A stretch of DNA of 64,000 nucleotides from Bordetella parapertussis (GCA_943331295.2 CALQLA020000019.1:1-64000), one strand, 5' to 3'. Shown: positions 1 through 8,001, counted from the first letter of the stretch. Notes: generated from the letters alone by a model not told the origin. Numbers and translations are program-made.

Positions 1-26
1 CGCTCGCCGACGACGATCCGTTCTGA
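1..26 (+). CDS. Possible 3' end of an off-window gene
   Basis: Reading from position 3, seven codons (LADDDPF) end in TGA at 24-26. Codon use is GC-rich and the stop falls just before the first copy of a short repeat. It could be the tail of a gene convergent with ginD, either island cargo or host sequence. Only seven codons are visible, so this is weak, and no function can be given. Confidence 0.2.
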
Positions 27-130
27 CCATCAACCGTAAAATGGGCCAGCCCGTCGTCGAAGAGGCTGGCCCATTCCCATCATTCAACTCGGCGGCCGAC
101 CATCAACCAACGTGAAAAACGAACCATCAA
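26..130. repeat. Three direct copies of ACCATCAA beside the recombinase operon
   Basis: ACCATCAA occurs at 26-33, 99-106 and 123-130. The first two copies extend to GACCATCAACC. They lie in the AT-richer noncoding stretch downstream of ginD. Clustered short direct repeats beside a tyrosine-recombinase operon could be recombinase binding arms or part of an attachment site. That role is inference; no matching copy was found at the right edge near 6250. Confidence 0.4.
40..75. repeat. 12-bp perfect inverted repeat (hairpin)
   Basis: AATGGGCCAGCC at 40-51 is mirrored by GGCTGGCCCATT at 64-75 with a 12-nt loop. It sits between a possible + strand gene end (26) and the end of ginD (188), so it could terminate either transcript. 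No T-run follows on either strand, so an intrinsic terminator is not clear. It may instead be a recombination or protein-binding site. Confidence 0.5.
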
Positions 131-187
131 ATTGGGTGACCACACTCAGCCCGCAGCGTTGCTCCACTCACGATTCTAAGGGACCTT

Positions 188-604
188 CTACGCGCGACCG
201 CTGATTGGAGTGACGTTGGACAGGCCGTCGATCTGTGCCTTTTGGGTCGCGACGGTGTCCATCAGATCGACGATCTTCGCATCCGCTTCCACCAGCAGTG
301 AGAACGCATGGTCCCTCTCGGCCTTGAGTGACTCGATCTGATCCCGCAAGGACCGGTTCTTCTTGCGCTGTGCCAGTATCTTCTGGCGTGGCGACGGCGG
401 AGCGTCGCCACCATGTTCGGCGCTCCACCGCTGAATCTCTGACACCAGAGTTGGGAACCGTGACTTGCGAAGCGCCGATGGATCGCAGCCGGCCTCCTTC
501 GCGACGTTGTTCTGCGACACCCGGGCGCCTTTCTCCAACAGCTCCGGCTTACCCTGTTTAAGGCGCTCAAAGGCCGCCCTGAACGCTTCTTCTGCTCGTG
601 CCAT
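188..604 (-). CDS. ginD: Small coiled-coil protein of the recombination module (GinD-like)
   Basis: This 138-aa protein is the last gene of the leftward recombinase operon. Residues about 20-60 resemble a small helix-turn-helix segment (NNVAKEAGCDPSALRKS). Residues about 72-128 form a long charged, heptad-like helix likely to be a coiled coil. The ATG at 604 follows ginC by 8 nt, with an AGGGTGG-type ribosome site overlapping the end of ginC. It is comparable in size and position to TnpC of Tn554 and to GinD of GInt islands, where the small gene is needed for recombination by an unknown mechanism. Assignment rests mainly on position and architecture. A DNA-binding accessory role is inference. 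Confidence 0.65.
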   Translation of the reverse strand: MARAEEAFRAAFERLKQGKPELLEKGARVSQNNVAKEAGCDPSALRKSRFPTLVSEIQRWSAEHGGDAPPSPRQKILAQRKKNRSLRDQIESLKAERDHAFSLLVEADAKIVDLMDTVATQKAQIDGLSNVTPISGRA

Positions 605-612
605 GGCCCACC

Positions 613-2664
613 CTACGTTGAAGCCGCAATCGTCGCGAGAGCGGCCTCTGCGGCGGCCCTCTGGGCTTGCAGTGAGTGCCAGAGCGGCGTGCCCGCTTCG
701 GCCTCCGCGATTCGCTCCTCAATCATCTCCTTTGCTGCCTGTATCTGTGGCTCCTTCTCGCGGTCCCACAACGCGTCCGGGCAGGGCTTGCCATCTTCGG
801 CGTCGGTGCCGGCACAGTGGGCAGGGTTGTCGATCCCGCCGAACTCACATGGCCCCTTCTTCATGCAGAGGCCGAACAGCGTCTCTCGGCTGGCGACCTT
901 GCCCTGCTTGCTGAGGCGGCTCAGTTCCTTGAAGTCCTTCTGCGAGACAATCTGAAGGACTTGCAGCTTGCGCTTCTCACCGTGGGGGCTCACGAAGCGA
1001 TCACTGAACAACCGCACAAGCTCCTTGCCGATCACCTCGTACATCGTTCGGATGTACATCTCCCTTGCCTCACGATTGAGCGCACGCGTTGAGTAGCCTT
1101 GGCCGTAGTACAGGCTCATCGACCGCGTGGCGTGCTTCAGTTGGTACTGAAGAGAGGCATCAGACACGAGCCCCGACGCCTGCATGTTCACCGCCCCTGT
1201 ACGGCGAAGCTGGTGCCACGCGAGCGGCCATATGGCGCCGACGACAAAGACCTCGCCGTCGAGGTCCGGGTTGACTAGCCGGGCAACCTGCAAGTCCGCT
1301 TCCGTGATCCGCAATTCGGCCATGTCGAAGAGGCCCGGTACCCGTTCGGCCAACTCTCCGTAATGACGCGTCGAGGGGCGCACGTTCATGGGAACGACCA
1401 GTCCAGCCGACCACGGCTCATATGCTGAGAGAAACAGATAGGGGTTGCGCTCATCCTCTGGGCTCACTCCTGCCTCAGGCATCTCCTTCGCGCAAGTCAT
1501 TCGCAGGCGCGACACCAAGGCCATTGCATCCACGGCCAACCGAACTTCCGGGGCGACTACCCACAAGGCATCGTCATCTTGGACTGTCTTCGTGGTTTCG
1601 CCGCGTAGCATGTAGAGCATGCCAAAGCGGTCGTCCCGCTCGGACTCCAGTGCGTCAGAACGCAGCTTGACCGCCTCTCCGACGCGCATCAGCGAGTAAT
1701 TCAGTATGTATGCCAGCCCAGCGGTATCTACTGCGGTAAAGCATGAAGCCAAAATCTGCGCATCGAGGTTGGCCGCATCCCGCTGGAACCAACGGACCAT
1801 GAAATCGAGCAGCCCGAACCTTTGCATGATCTGGGCGAACGTACCCGCGAATCTGGCATGCGGAGGACGACTGTGGACGGGCCTCGCCAGATCAGGGTTG
1901 AAAGGGTGCAACTTGCCGTCTCGGCCGACCGCACACGCCGCAGCCAGAGAACCGTAGTTCCACGCATACGCGTCACGAAGAAAAACGAAACAGTCCTCGA
2001 AGCCCTGTCGGTGGGCTAGAAAGTCTTCGAGGAATGCGCGGAGACGCTGGTGCTGGTAAGTCCAGATGCGCGGCGGGATGTAGGGCGTTTGACGGGTCTC
2101 GTGTTCCGGCAGGTCCGATTCCAGACGTGAAAGACCATCGCGGTCCAACAGGGTAAAGCCCAGCTCGTGCCGCTGTTCGAAGAGAACATGCAGCATCACG
2201 AAGGCGTGGTGAGCCGTGGCACGCGGGAGGCACGCGGACAGCTTGTCGGCCACCGCCGGGAAGCGCATCAGTTCAGAGGCGAGTATTCCCTCCTGCGAGC
2301 AAAGGGCGAAGATTGGTCTCAGGTAGACGAACCGAAAGAGCAGCGTCCCCGGGGTTTGAACTGCTCTTGGACCATAGAGCCACCAAGCCACGATCTGTCG
2401 TAGTAGGGCTGCATTCTTAGCGTCGATGGGGGGAGAGTTCCCGTCGGGACCGTCCCCGAAGTTGATGGTCACCCGCTGCCCAGCCCAAACGCTCAGGTCC
2501 CACGATTGATCACCATAGCGACTGATGACGTTGCCGTCCGCGTCAATCACTACGGGGAAGTCGGGCTCGGGGGGCCAACTCGGCGGGCGAAAGTTAGCGG
2601 CCCCGGGAGCTATGAGAGGCGAGTCGATTGCAAGGCCGAGATGTGCGACGTTGACGTTGCTCAC
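613..2664 (-). CDS. ginC: Large tyrosine recombinase (GinC-like)
   Basis: This is a 683-aa site-specific recombinase, the largest of the trio. With the GTG start at 2664 (GTGA overlap with the ginB stop), the catalytic residues are Arg327 (SLMRVGEA), His484 and Arg487 (WHQLRRTG), His511, and the nucleophile Tyr520 (or Tyr519) nine residues after His511. The set is therefore complete. A Cys/His-rich C-terminal stretch (CMKKGPCEFGG, then HC and PCP) looks like a zinc-binding knob. A longer frame opens at a GTG at 2700, but it would overlap ginB by 40 nt. The large N-terminal domain is not recognised. It probably acts with GinA and GinB in island excision and integration. Confidence 0.75.
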   Translation of the reverse strand: MSNVNVAHLGLAIDSPLIAPGAANFRPPSWPPEPDFPVVIDADGNVISRYGDQSWDLSVWAGQRVTINFGDGPDGNSPPIDAKNAALLRQIVAWWLYGPRAVQTPGTLLFRFVYLRPIFALCSQEGILASELMRFPAVADKLSACLPRATAHHAFVMLHVLFEQRHELGFTLLDRDGLSRLESDLPEHETRQTPYIPPRIWTYQHQRLRAFLEDFLAHRQGFEDCFVFLRDAYAWNYGSLAAACAVGRDGKLHPFNPDLARPVHSRPPHARFAGTFAQIMQRFGLLDFMVRWFQRDAANLDAQILASCFTAVDTAGLAYILNYSLMRVGEAVKLRSDALESERDDRFGMLYMLRGETTKTVQDDDALWVVAPEVRLAVDAMALVSRLRMTCAKEMPEAGVSPEDERNPYLFLSAYEPWSAGLVVPMNVRPSTRHYGELAERVPGLFDMAELRITEADLQVARLVNPDLDGEVFVVGAIWPLAWHQLRRTGAVNMQASGLVSDASLQYQLKHATRSMSLYYGQGYSTRALNREAREMYIRTMYEVIGKELVRLFSDRFVSPHGEKRKLQVLQIVSQKDFKELSRLSKQGKVASRETLFGLCMKKGPCEFGGIDNPAHCAGTDAEDGKPCPDALWDREKEPQIQAAKEMIEERIAEAEAGTPLWHSLQAQRAAAEAALATIAAST

Positions 2665-4373
2665 AGACGTGCCTCCAACAGCCGAATGTAGCCGTCCCAC
2701 TTGGGGTGATATTTACCCTCGTCCACCCGGGCAAAAGCCTCATTGACCCACAGGGCACGGACTGAATTGCTCTGCTCGAAGCCCTTGAGTTTCGCCGTTA
2801 CCCTGTCGATGACTGTCTCCACTGGCATTGGCATACCGGCCTTGGATGGTGGCCGATACCTCGACAGCTCCATGGTCTTCATGTGCCGAAAGCACGCAAG
2901 GGACCAGACATGATCGGCGGAGTCGATGTCGCGCTGGTGCTCGCAAAACAAGCAACCAGCGGGCGCGGTGCAGTCGGGCTTCGGCGCTTCGGAGGGAGTC
3001 CCGGGAAGCAGTTGGGGCGATGGATCGACGCATACGCCCGGCCCAGGCGCGGCGATTGCCGACTCCCTCGCCGCATGGAACCGCGTAACCTCCACTAACG
3101 TCGTCTGGAGGTGCGGGCGCTGGTACTCCCTAATCAACACCTCCTCGGTGTGCTGGTGCATCTCCGCCGCTAATGCAGGGTCGAGGGAGCGCCGCAACAT
3201 CCAGTTGATGCGGGTCCGGCGCAACTCGCGCGATGGAATGAATCTGATGCCCAGCTTCTTGCACTGGTCCCGGACGCGCCAGAATGGCAAAGGCATTTCG
3301 TCGGACCGGGAGTGGATGTGAGGAAACAGACGGTCGTCATCCGCATCGGCAAACATTTCTGCGCGCCATGCGAGGTAGCGTTCGAAGAACGGCCGGTATG
3401 CTTGGTATATGGTGAATTCCACCTCGTGTTGCGCCCGGTTCTTGTAAACGCGATGCACTTGGTAGCCGTCGAGGTGGCTCCGGTAACGGAATTGGCCATT
3501 CCGAAGACCCTGAACCTCCGTGAGATTCATTCCGGTCTGAGCAATGAACACGAGCATCTCAGACTCGATTCGCAGGTTGACGAGCGTCTGTCGCGTTCGC
3601 AACGAGGAGTCGTCGGACCACGCGGCGCGCTGCGCAAGCGTCATGCGCCTCAGCCTAGTGTCTGGAGCGCTATCCGCAAGCGATTTCACCTTTATGGGGT
3701 TCTTGATCGACGCCCAGTCCTCGATGATCTGGCCCGTGCGATACGCAATACGGATCGGCAGGGGGCCGCGAATCGTCTCAGCGGAAAGCCCATCGCAAGT
3801 GTCCAGCAGGGCACGCCCGAAGGCGAATGTCTGTTCGAGGTTCTGCTTGTCGGCCTCGGTTCCGAGTGCAGCTTGACCCTGCTTCGACCTGCGAATGCGG
3901 GTCTTGCGCATCACGCCGCCTCGATTCCCCAAAGCAGCGTCGAGCAGCGCAGCGACAGTGGTGGCATAGCGATAGGCTGAGCGGGAGTTGATGTCGCCAA
4001 CGACCCGTTGGCGGTGAAGCAGGCTGTCAGTCCACTCAATGAAGCGAGCCTCGGCTGTGGCGAGAGTCAGCGGGCGCCCCTCTCGGTCGAGGAATGCCAG
4101 CCAGTCCTTCAGACGGTCGATACGGCTCTTCAGGTGGTGCCGACTACCGCCTCCGGCCGCGTGAGCGATCAGCTTCTCGTGCAGCTTCTCGATGAGCGGC
4201 AGCCGTGCCTTCACGGGCGGCCCGAGGGCGCCCGACGAGATCGCTGCGAGGGCATCGGCCGTCGTGAGTGCGGCGGCTCCCTTGTAGAGGAGAATCGCGA
4301 GGTCATACGGCGTCTCCAAGGGCCCATACTCAACCATCGGGAACGTGAGCGAGGGGATGTCGAACTTACGCAT
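2661..4373 (-). CDS. ginB: Tyrosine recombinase with atypical active site (GinB-like)
   Basis: This is a 570-aa recombinase-family protein. ATG at 4373 (MRKFDIPSL) overlaps the ginA stop by 8 nt and is preferred to a GTG at 4448 that would overlap by 83 nt. The fold signature is present: TGMN box I (280-283), ELRRTR box II (383-388), His408 and Tyr417 with canonical nine-residue spacing. The box I Arg is Asn283 and the box II His is Arg382, so catalysis may be weakened or the protein may be structural. Cys468, Cys474, Cys477, His479, His488, Cys494 and His497 suggest a C-terminal zinc site. It is translationally coupled to both neighbours. Confidence 0.75.
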   Translation of the reverse strand: MRKFDIPSLTFPMVEYGPLETPYDLAILLYKGAAALTTADALAAISSGALGPPVKARLPLIEKLHEKLIAHAAGGGSRHHLKSRIDRLKDWLAFLDREGRPLTLATAEARFIEWTDSLLHRQRVVGDINSRSAYRYATTVAALLDAALGNRGGVMRKTRIRRSKQGQAALGTEADKQNLEQTFAFGRALLDTCDGLSAETIRGPLPIRIAYRTGQIIEDWASIKNPIKVKSLADSAPDTRLRRMTLAQRAAWSDDSSLRTRQTLVNLRIESEMLVFIAQTGMNLTEVQGLRNGQFRYRSHLDGYQVHRVYKNRAQHEVEFTIYQAYRPFFERYLAWRAEMFADADDDRLFPHIHSRSDEMPLPFWRVRDQCKKLGIRFIPSRELRRTRINWMLRRSLDPALAAEMHQHTEEVLIREYQRPHLQTTLVEVTRFHAARESAIAAPGPGVCVDPSPQLLPGTPSEAPKPDCTAPAGCLFCEHQRDIDSADHVWSLACFRHMKTMELSRYRPPSKAGMPMPVETVIDRVTAKLKGFEQSNSVRALWVNEAFARVDEGKYHPKWDGYIRLLEARL

Positions 4374-5664
4374 TTGAGTGGGGCACTCGACCTGCGAGTA
4401 GCCCGAGAAACTCTTGGGTGAACTGGTCAGCCATTGCAGCCTTCGCACGCGTCTTTTGCGCGAACTTGATGTAGCGGAAAGACACTACTTCGTCCCTATG
4501 GAGCAGTGCTTCCTTCACCAAGGCGACCGCGTTGACCGGGCCGACGCCGGTTTGAAGTGCCAACTGCGCCAACTCGGTCGCAAACGTGGGACGGGACATA
4601 TGAAAGTGAAAGTCGCGCAAGGCAGCTATCCCCGCAGCCTTGCCGCGCTCCCTCAGTTTGTGCATCTCCACGTTGATCGCCGAGCTGCGGTTGGTTCCCG
4701 GGCTCGCATACCGACCTCCGAACCGTGTCAGGAAAACAAGGTCCTTGTTCCCCTTGTCGGCTATCGCCTCGCGCTTGAGGCGCCGCACGCTGCGGGCATA
4801 GTTCAGCAGCTCTACAAGGTGAGCGCGTGCGATCCAAGCGTGTCCGGTCACATCGAACTTGGTCGCAACCGGCGGGTCGGCCCCGGGGCCAATTGCCAGC
4901 CGGAACAGCTCCGGGGACGACGGGTCAGGAACGGCACGCTCCAGCGTCTGCACCTTGAGATCGGCAATCGAACCCAGTCGCATCCCGGTAAAGAAGCCGC
5001 ATGAGAGCATCTGAAACAACTCCTCGCTTGCCTCCTTGCGCGTGTACGCAAGAATGGCGTCCCGGTCGGCTGCGGACACAGGGAGAAGGCCATCCTCAAG
5101 GCGCTCGCCCGTGCGCTTCCGGTTTGGGATCGCGAGGTCGGTCGTAGTGACCGCAATCGTTCGCTCGAATCCGACGCGGTCGAAGATGCGAATCGACGCC
5201 ACCTTGTCGGTCCACATCGGCCCCCCCGGCGTGAACAACCCCTCCTTCTGAATCCAGCGATAGAACCTGATCGCGACATTGATGCGCTTGGATGCGGTGG
5301 AGGTCGCAATCCCCCCCTCCCTCTTGCTCAACTTCATCTTCTTCTTGAGTGCGGCGCGGTACTTCACGAGACACCGGTCCTCCTCACGCCGAGGAAAGCT
5401 CCGCCAGTCCGTGTGGGTCTCCTCCAGCCAATCGGCGTAAGCGCGAAGGCAGTCCATGTCGGAGTCTACGGTCTGGAAGTCCACGCCCTTCATCACGCGG
5501 GTCCGCGCCCACAGGTTCGCCAGCCGCCACGGCGTCATGTCCGACCAGACTACTTGCGGCATGAGCGTCGCCGAAGAAGCGCGCGGACGCCACTCAACAG
5601 CACCGGCCGCAACAACGGGCCGATGCTGAGCGAATTGAATCGTCTCAAGCCTCGCCATCACCAT
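4366..5664 (-). CDS. ginA: Tyrosine recombinase/integrase (GinA-like)
   Basis: This 432-aa phage-integrase-family recombinase is the first and smallest of the trio. The N-terminal part (about 40-140) is helical like a core-binding (SAM-like) domain. The catalytic domain shows Arg229 (TGMRLGS), His355 and Arg358 (HMSRPTFAT), His389 and Tyr398 (SFRYIKF), the full Arg-His-Arg-His-Tyr set. The ATG at 5664 lies 20 nt inside the preceding small gene, and a second in-frame ATG follows at codon 3. It makes covalent 3'-phosphotyrosyl DNA intermediates in this family. Partner choice and the attachment site are not visible. Confidence 0.8.
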   Translation of the reverse strand: MVMARLETIQFAQHRPVVAAGAVEWRPRASSATLMPQVVWSDMTPWRLANLWARTRVMKGVDFQTVDSDMDCLRAYADWLEETHTDWRSFPRREEDRCLVKYRAALKKKMKLSKREGGIATSTASKRINVAIRFYRWIQKEGLFTPGGPMWTDKVASIRIFDRVGFERTIAVTTTDLAIPNRKRTGERLEDGLLPVSAADRDAILAYTRKEASEELFQMLSCGFFTGMRLGSIADLKVQTLERAVPDPSSPELFRLAIGPGADPPVATKFDVTGHAWIARAHLVELLNYARSVRRLKREAIADKGNKDLVFLTRFGGRYASPGTNRSSAINVEMHKLRERGKAAGIAALRDFHFHMSRPTFATELAQLALQTGVGPVNAVALVKEALLHRDEVVSFRYIKFAQKTRAKAAMADQFTQEFLGLLAGRVPHSNA

Positions 5665-5914
5665 TCACTTTCGAGGACGGCGGGATGTGGAGCAGGGCCC
5701 GGATCGCTGCGAGGTGCCTCTGGGCCTCCTCGCGCGTGGTCAATGCAAGTTCAGCAGGCGGGGATAGCCGCAGCACCTTGGCGATGTTCGACGGATACGC
5801 GCGGCGAGCGCCTGCGAGCTTCCTGCACGCCTCTGCTACGGCCTCCTCACCGACACGCTCTACGAGCCAGACTAGGACACGCTGATCCCGGCTGGACTCG
5901 ACCACGACGTTCAC
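5645..5914 (-). CDS. Small protein of unknown function upstream of ginA
   Basis: This 89-aa protein starts at GTG 5914 inside the stop of the preceding gene (GTGA overlap) and overlaps ginA by 20 nt, so the chain is translationally coupled. It is predicted mostly helical, with a central stretch (KLAGARRAYPSNIAKVLRL) that could be a helix-turn-helix-like or recombinase-partner element. I do not recognise the family. Its place between the promoter and ginA suggests a regulator or directionality factor; that is inference from position only. Confidence 0.55.
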   Translation of the reverse strand: MNVVVESSRDQRVLVWLVERVGEEAVAEACRKLAGARRAYPSNIAKVLRLSPPAELALTTREEAQRHLAAIRALLHIPPSSKVNGDGEA

Positions 5915-6114
5915 GAGCGCGTTGGCGGGCGCCGCTCAGACTCGCCCGGTAGGTAGTCGAGGGTCATCACGCGGGAAGTGTGTTTGCCGTGGCGCCGCAG
6001 CTTAGCGCTCACCGGCGCAGCGGACAGAACCCTCTTGGCGTGGGGCGCGCTACCACGCGTGGTCGCTACGCTCAAAGAGGGCATTGACCGCTTCTTGGGG
6101 ACGGTGCCATTCAT
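5911..6114 (-). CDS. Small basic protein, first gene of the recombinase operon
   Basis: This 67-aa, Arg/Lys-rich protein is of unknown function. The ATG at 6114 is chosen because AAGGGAG lies about 9 nt upstream; an in-frame TTG at 6156 would begin inside a 13-bp hairpin and is less likely. The protein has no transmembrane segment and looks partly disordered (GSAPHAKRVLSAAPVS). It overlaps the next gene by 4 nt. The promoter at 6229-6256 and a structured leader precede it. A DNA-binding or leader-peptide role is possible but unsupported by homology I can recall. Confidence 0.5.
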   Translation of the reverse strand: MNGTVPKKRSMPSLSVATTRGSAPHAKRVLSAAPVSAKLRRHGKHTSRVMTLDYLPGESERRPPTRS

Positions 6115-6127
6115 CGTTGTGCGCTCC

Positions 6128-6157
6128 CTTGGTGGGGCCGTGCTCGGCCCCACCAAG
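6128..6157 (-). promoter_or_regulatory. 13-bp perfect hairpin in the gin operon leader
   Basis: CTTGGTGGGGCCG (6128-6140) pairs with CGGCCCCACCAAG (6145-6157) across a 4-nt loop. On the transcribed minus strand its 3' arm runs directly into the AAGGGAG ribosome site of the first gene. It could limit translation initiation, act as an attenuator, or block read-in. There is no T-run, so it is not a standard intrinsic terminator. Confidence 0.55.
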
Positions 6158-6190
6158 AGGCACTCGCCCTGCTGGGCTCATGCCCAAGAA

Positions 6191-6205
6191 CGGTTATAAA
6201 AACCG
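6191..6205. repeat. Short dyad CGGTT-ATAAA-AACCG
   Basis: A 5-bp dyad with an AT core lies just downstream of the predicted transcription start of the gin operon (minus strand). The position fits a repressor operator, but no matching sites were found elsewhere and the arms are short. Confidence 0.25.
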
Positions 6206-6228
6206 AAACCGGGGGGGCGGATGTCCAT

Positions 6229-6256
6229 AGCATACCACACATAGGGTACGCGTCAA
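6229..6256 (-). promoter_or_regulatory. Sigma70-type promoter of the gin operon
   Basis: On the minus strand TTGACG (6256-6251) and TATGCT (6234-6229) are separated by 16 nt, close to consensus. This is the only such match upstream of the six-gene operon. The -35 box lies about 10 nt from the stop of the truncated peptidase gene, so the promoter sits at the very edge of the island. A leader of about 100 nt with two inverted repeats separates it from the first start codon. Confidence 0.65.
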
Positions 6257-6266
6257 CACCATGCAA

Positions 6267-7079
6267 CTAATGGGTGCCGTAGTACGAGCCGGTGCGGCCG
6301 ATGCCGGCGGCCGCACGGGTGGCGATGCGCCGCAACTGGCGATGGTCGACCGGCGCATCGGTGGCGAGCACGACGATGATCGAGCCCTGGTCGCGGGTCG
6401 CGAGGTCGGCGGCGGCGCGCGCGGCAAGCCGTGGCGCCAGCACCGCGCCGAGCGGGCGGCCGGCGAGCGTCAGCGTCTCGAGGCGGCCGAAGTTGGCCAG
6501 CACCAGCGCGCCCAGCATGTACGGTCCCGACGCGCTGTCGATCACGCGCGACGCGGTGCCGACGCCGCCCTTCAGGCCGAAGCAGGTCATGCCGCGGCCC
6601 GCGCCGACCGCGCCGCGCGCGAACGCCGGCGTCGCCGCGGCGAGCGCCTCCGCGTAGTGCGCCTCGGCGATCGCCAGCGCCTGGACGTCGTTGAGGTAGC
6701 CGTCGTTGCACTCGAAAACCAGCGGGTTGACGGTGGTGGTCGTGCGCGCGAGGCCCGGATGGCCGGCGATCGCGGCGCGCACCTCGGCCATCGCGATCGT
6801 GCCGACCGACAGCGTGGTGGTGAGCGCGATCGGCGTCTCCAGCACGCCCAGTTCGTTCAGCTGCATCAGGCCCACGCTCTTGCCGAAGCCGTTGATCACG
6901 ACGGCGGCGGCGGGCACCTTGTCGGCGAACGGGTCACCGGCATGAGGGCGCACGACGGTGACGCCGGTCTGCAGGTCGCCGGCGGCCAGCGTCGCGTGGC
7001 CGACGGTGACGCCGGCGACGTCGGCGATCGAGCCCAGCGGTCCCGGCGGCAGGCGGCCGATGCGCAGCGTGGCAGTCAC
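6267..7079 (-). pseudogene. P1-family (DmpA-like, S58) aminopeptidase, 3'-truncated
   Basis: The product is 270 aa from GTG 7079 (GTGA overlap with gsiD). Family features are clear: VAGVTVGHATL near residue 22, NDGYLNDV at about 126, and GLKGGVGTASR at 168-178 where the precursor self-cleaves before the nucleophile (here probably Thr175). The frame stops at GRTGSYYGTH, exactly where family members normally continue with a glycine-rich GSGD motif and about 90-100 further residues. The missing end coincides with the start of island sequence, so the gene appears interrupted. As the last gene of the gsi operon it would have hydrolysed imported peptides. Loss of activity is inferred. Confidence 0.75.
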
Positions 7080-7993
7080 TTGCGCTTGATCTTCGGGTCG
7101 AGCGCGTCGCGCAGCCCGTCGCCCAGCAGGTTGAACGCGAGCACGGTCAGGAAGATGGCGATGGCCGGGAACAGCGCGACGTGCGGCGCGGTCATCATCT
7201 CGGAGCGCGCCTCGTTCAGCATCGCGCCCCATTCGGGCGTCGGCGGCTGCGCGCCCATGCCGAGGAACGACAGGCTGGCCGCGGTGATGATCGAGGTGCC
7301 GATGCGCATCGAGAAATAGACGACCACGGCCGAGATCGTGCCCGGAAAGATGTGCCGCAGCACGATCGTGCCGTCGGATGCGCCGATGCTGCGCGCCGAC
7401 TCGATGTAGGTGAGGTGCTTCAGCGCCAGCGTGTTGCCGCGGACCAGCCGCGCGAACGTCGGCACGCTGAAGATGGACACGGCGATGATGACGTTCTGCA
7501 TGCCGCTGCCGAGGATCGCGACGATGGCGATCGCGAGCAGGATGCCGGGGAAGGCGAACAGCACGTCGGCGAGCCGCATGATCGCGCGGTCCCACCAGCC
7601 TTCGTAGTAGCCGGCGACGAGTCCCAGCAGCGTGCCGATCACGGCGCCGATCGCAACCGAAACGAAGCCGGCGGTCAGCGAGATCCGCGCGCCCATCAGC
7701 AGCCGGCTGAAGATGTCGCGGCCGAGCGGGTCGACGCCGAACCAGTGCTTCGCCGACGGCGGCGAGTTCAGCGTGTCGTAGTCGAAGTAGTTCTCGGCGT
7801 CGAAGGGCACGATGTACGGCGCGAGGATCGCGAGCGCGACGAGCAGCAGCACGAAGCCGGCGGCGGCGAGCGCCACGTGCTGGCGCCGGAACTTGCGCCA
7901 GAACTCGGTCCACGGCGTGCGCACGCGCTCGGCGACGCCGGCAACGGGGGCGGTCGCGGGGACGGGGACGGTCGGTGTGCCGGGTTCGGTCAC
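7076..7993 (-). CDS. gsiD: Peptide/glutathione ABC transporter permease (GsiD/DppC type)
   Basis: This 305-aa inner-membrane permease carries about six transmembrane helices. The GTG start at 7993 has AAGG upstream and follows gsiC by 8 nt. The N-terminal OppC-type segment (residues 15-60) is followed by [15 protein letters not shown], typical of DppC/OppC permeases. The EAA-type loop that contacts the ATPase is around [19 protein letters not shown]. It pairs with GsiC to form the channel and belongs to the leftward gsiA-B-C-D-peptidase operon. Substrate class (dipeptide or glutathione) comes from the GsiB and GsiA neighbours. Confidence 0.85.
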   Translation of the reverse strand: MTEPGTPTVPVPATAPVAGVAERVRTPWTEFWRKFRRQHVALAAAGFVLLLVALAILAPYIVPFDAENYFDYDTLNSPPSAKHWFGVDPLGRDIFSRLLMGARISLTAGFVSVAIGAVIGTLLGLVAGYYEGWWDRAIMRLADVLFAFPGILLAIAIVAILGSGMQNVIIAVSIFSVPTFARLVRGNTLALKHLTYIESARSIGASDGTIVLRHIFPGTISAVVVYFSMRIGTSIITAASLSFLGMGAQPPTPEWGAMLNEARSEMMTAPHVALFPAIAIFLTVLAFNLLGDGLRDALDPKIKRK

Positions 7994-8001
7994 GGGGGCC
8001 T

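Larger units (their letters stand above)
1..6266. mobile_element. GInt-like mobile island, right end with ginABCD module
   Basis: The block holds six overlapping leftward genes of lower GC than the rest of the window: two small unknowns, three tyrosine recombinases and a small coiled-coil protein. The order (recombinases rising in size, then a small gene) is the diagnostic ginABCD operon of GInt islands. Trios of tyrosine recombinases are also known as RIT elements, and Tn554 uses two plus a small TnpC, but neither has this four-gene pattern. The right limit is placed at 6266 because the neighbouring peptidase gene is cut short at 6267. The left limit is not seen and is probably outside the window. 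Confidence 0.7.

Noticed and set aside
1-25. Remainder of the DmpA-like gene at the left edge, making the island a compact 6.2-kb unit
   Set aside because: Minus-strand frames of these bases give at most N-G-S and then no family residues. The + strand instead reads as a gene end, so a compact element is not supported.
3312-3980. 222-codon + strand frame opposite ginB
   Set aside because: No start site or family similarity, and the opposite frame carries clear recombinase motifs.
4366-5664. RIT element (recombinases in trio)
   Set aside because: The trio fits, but RIT elements lack the coupled small coiled-coil fourth gene and have similar-sized recombinases; the rising sizes and ginD favour GInt. 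Kept only as an alternative.
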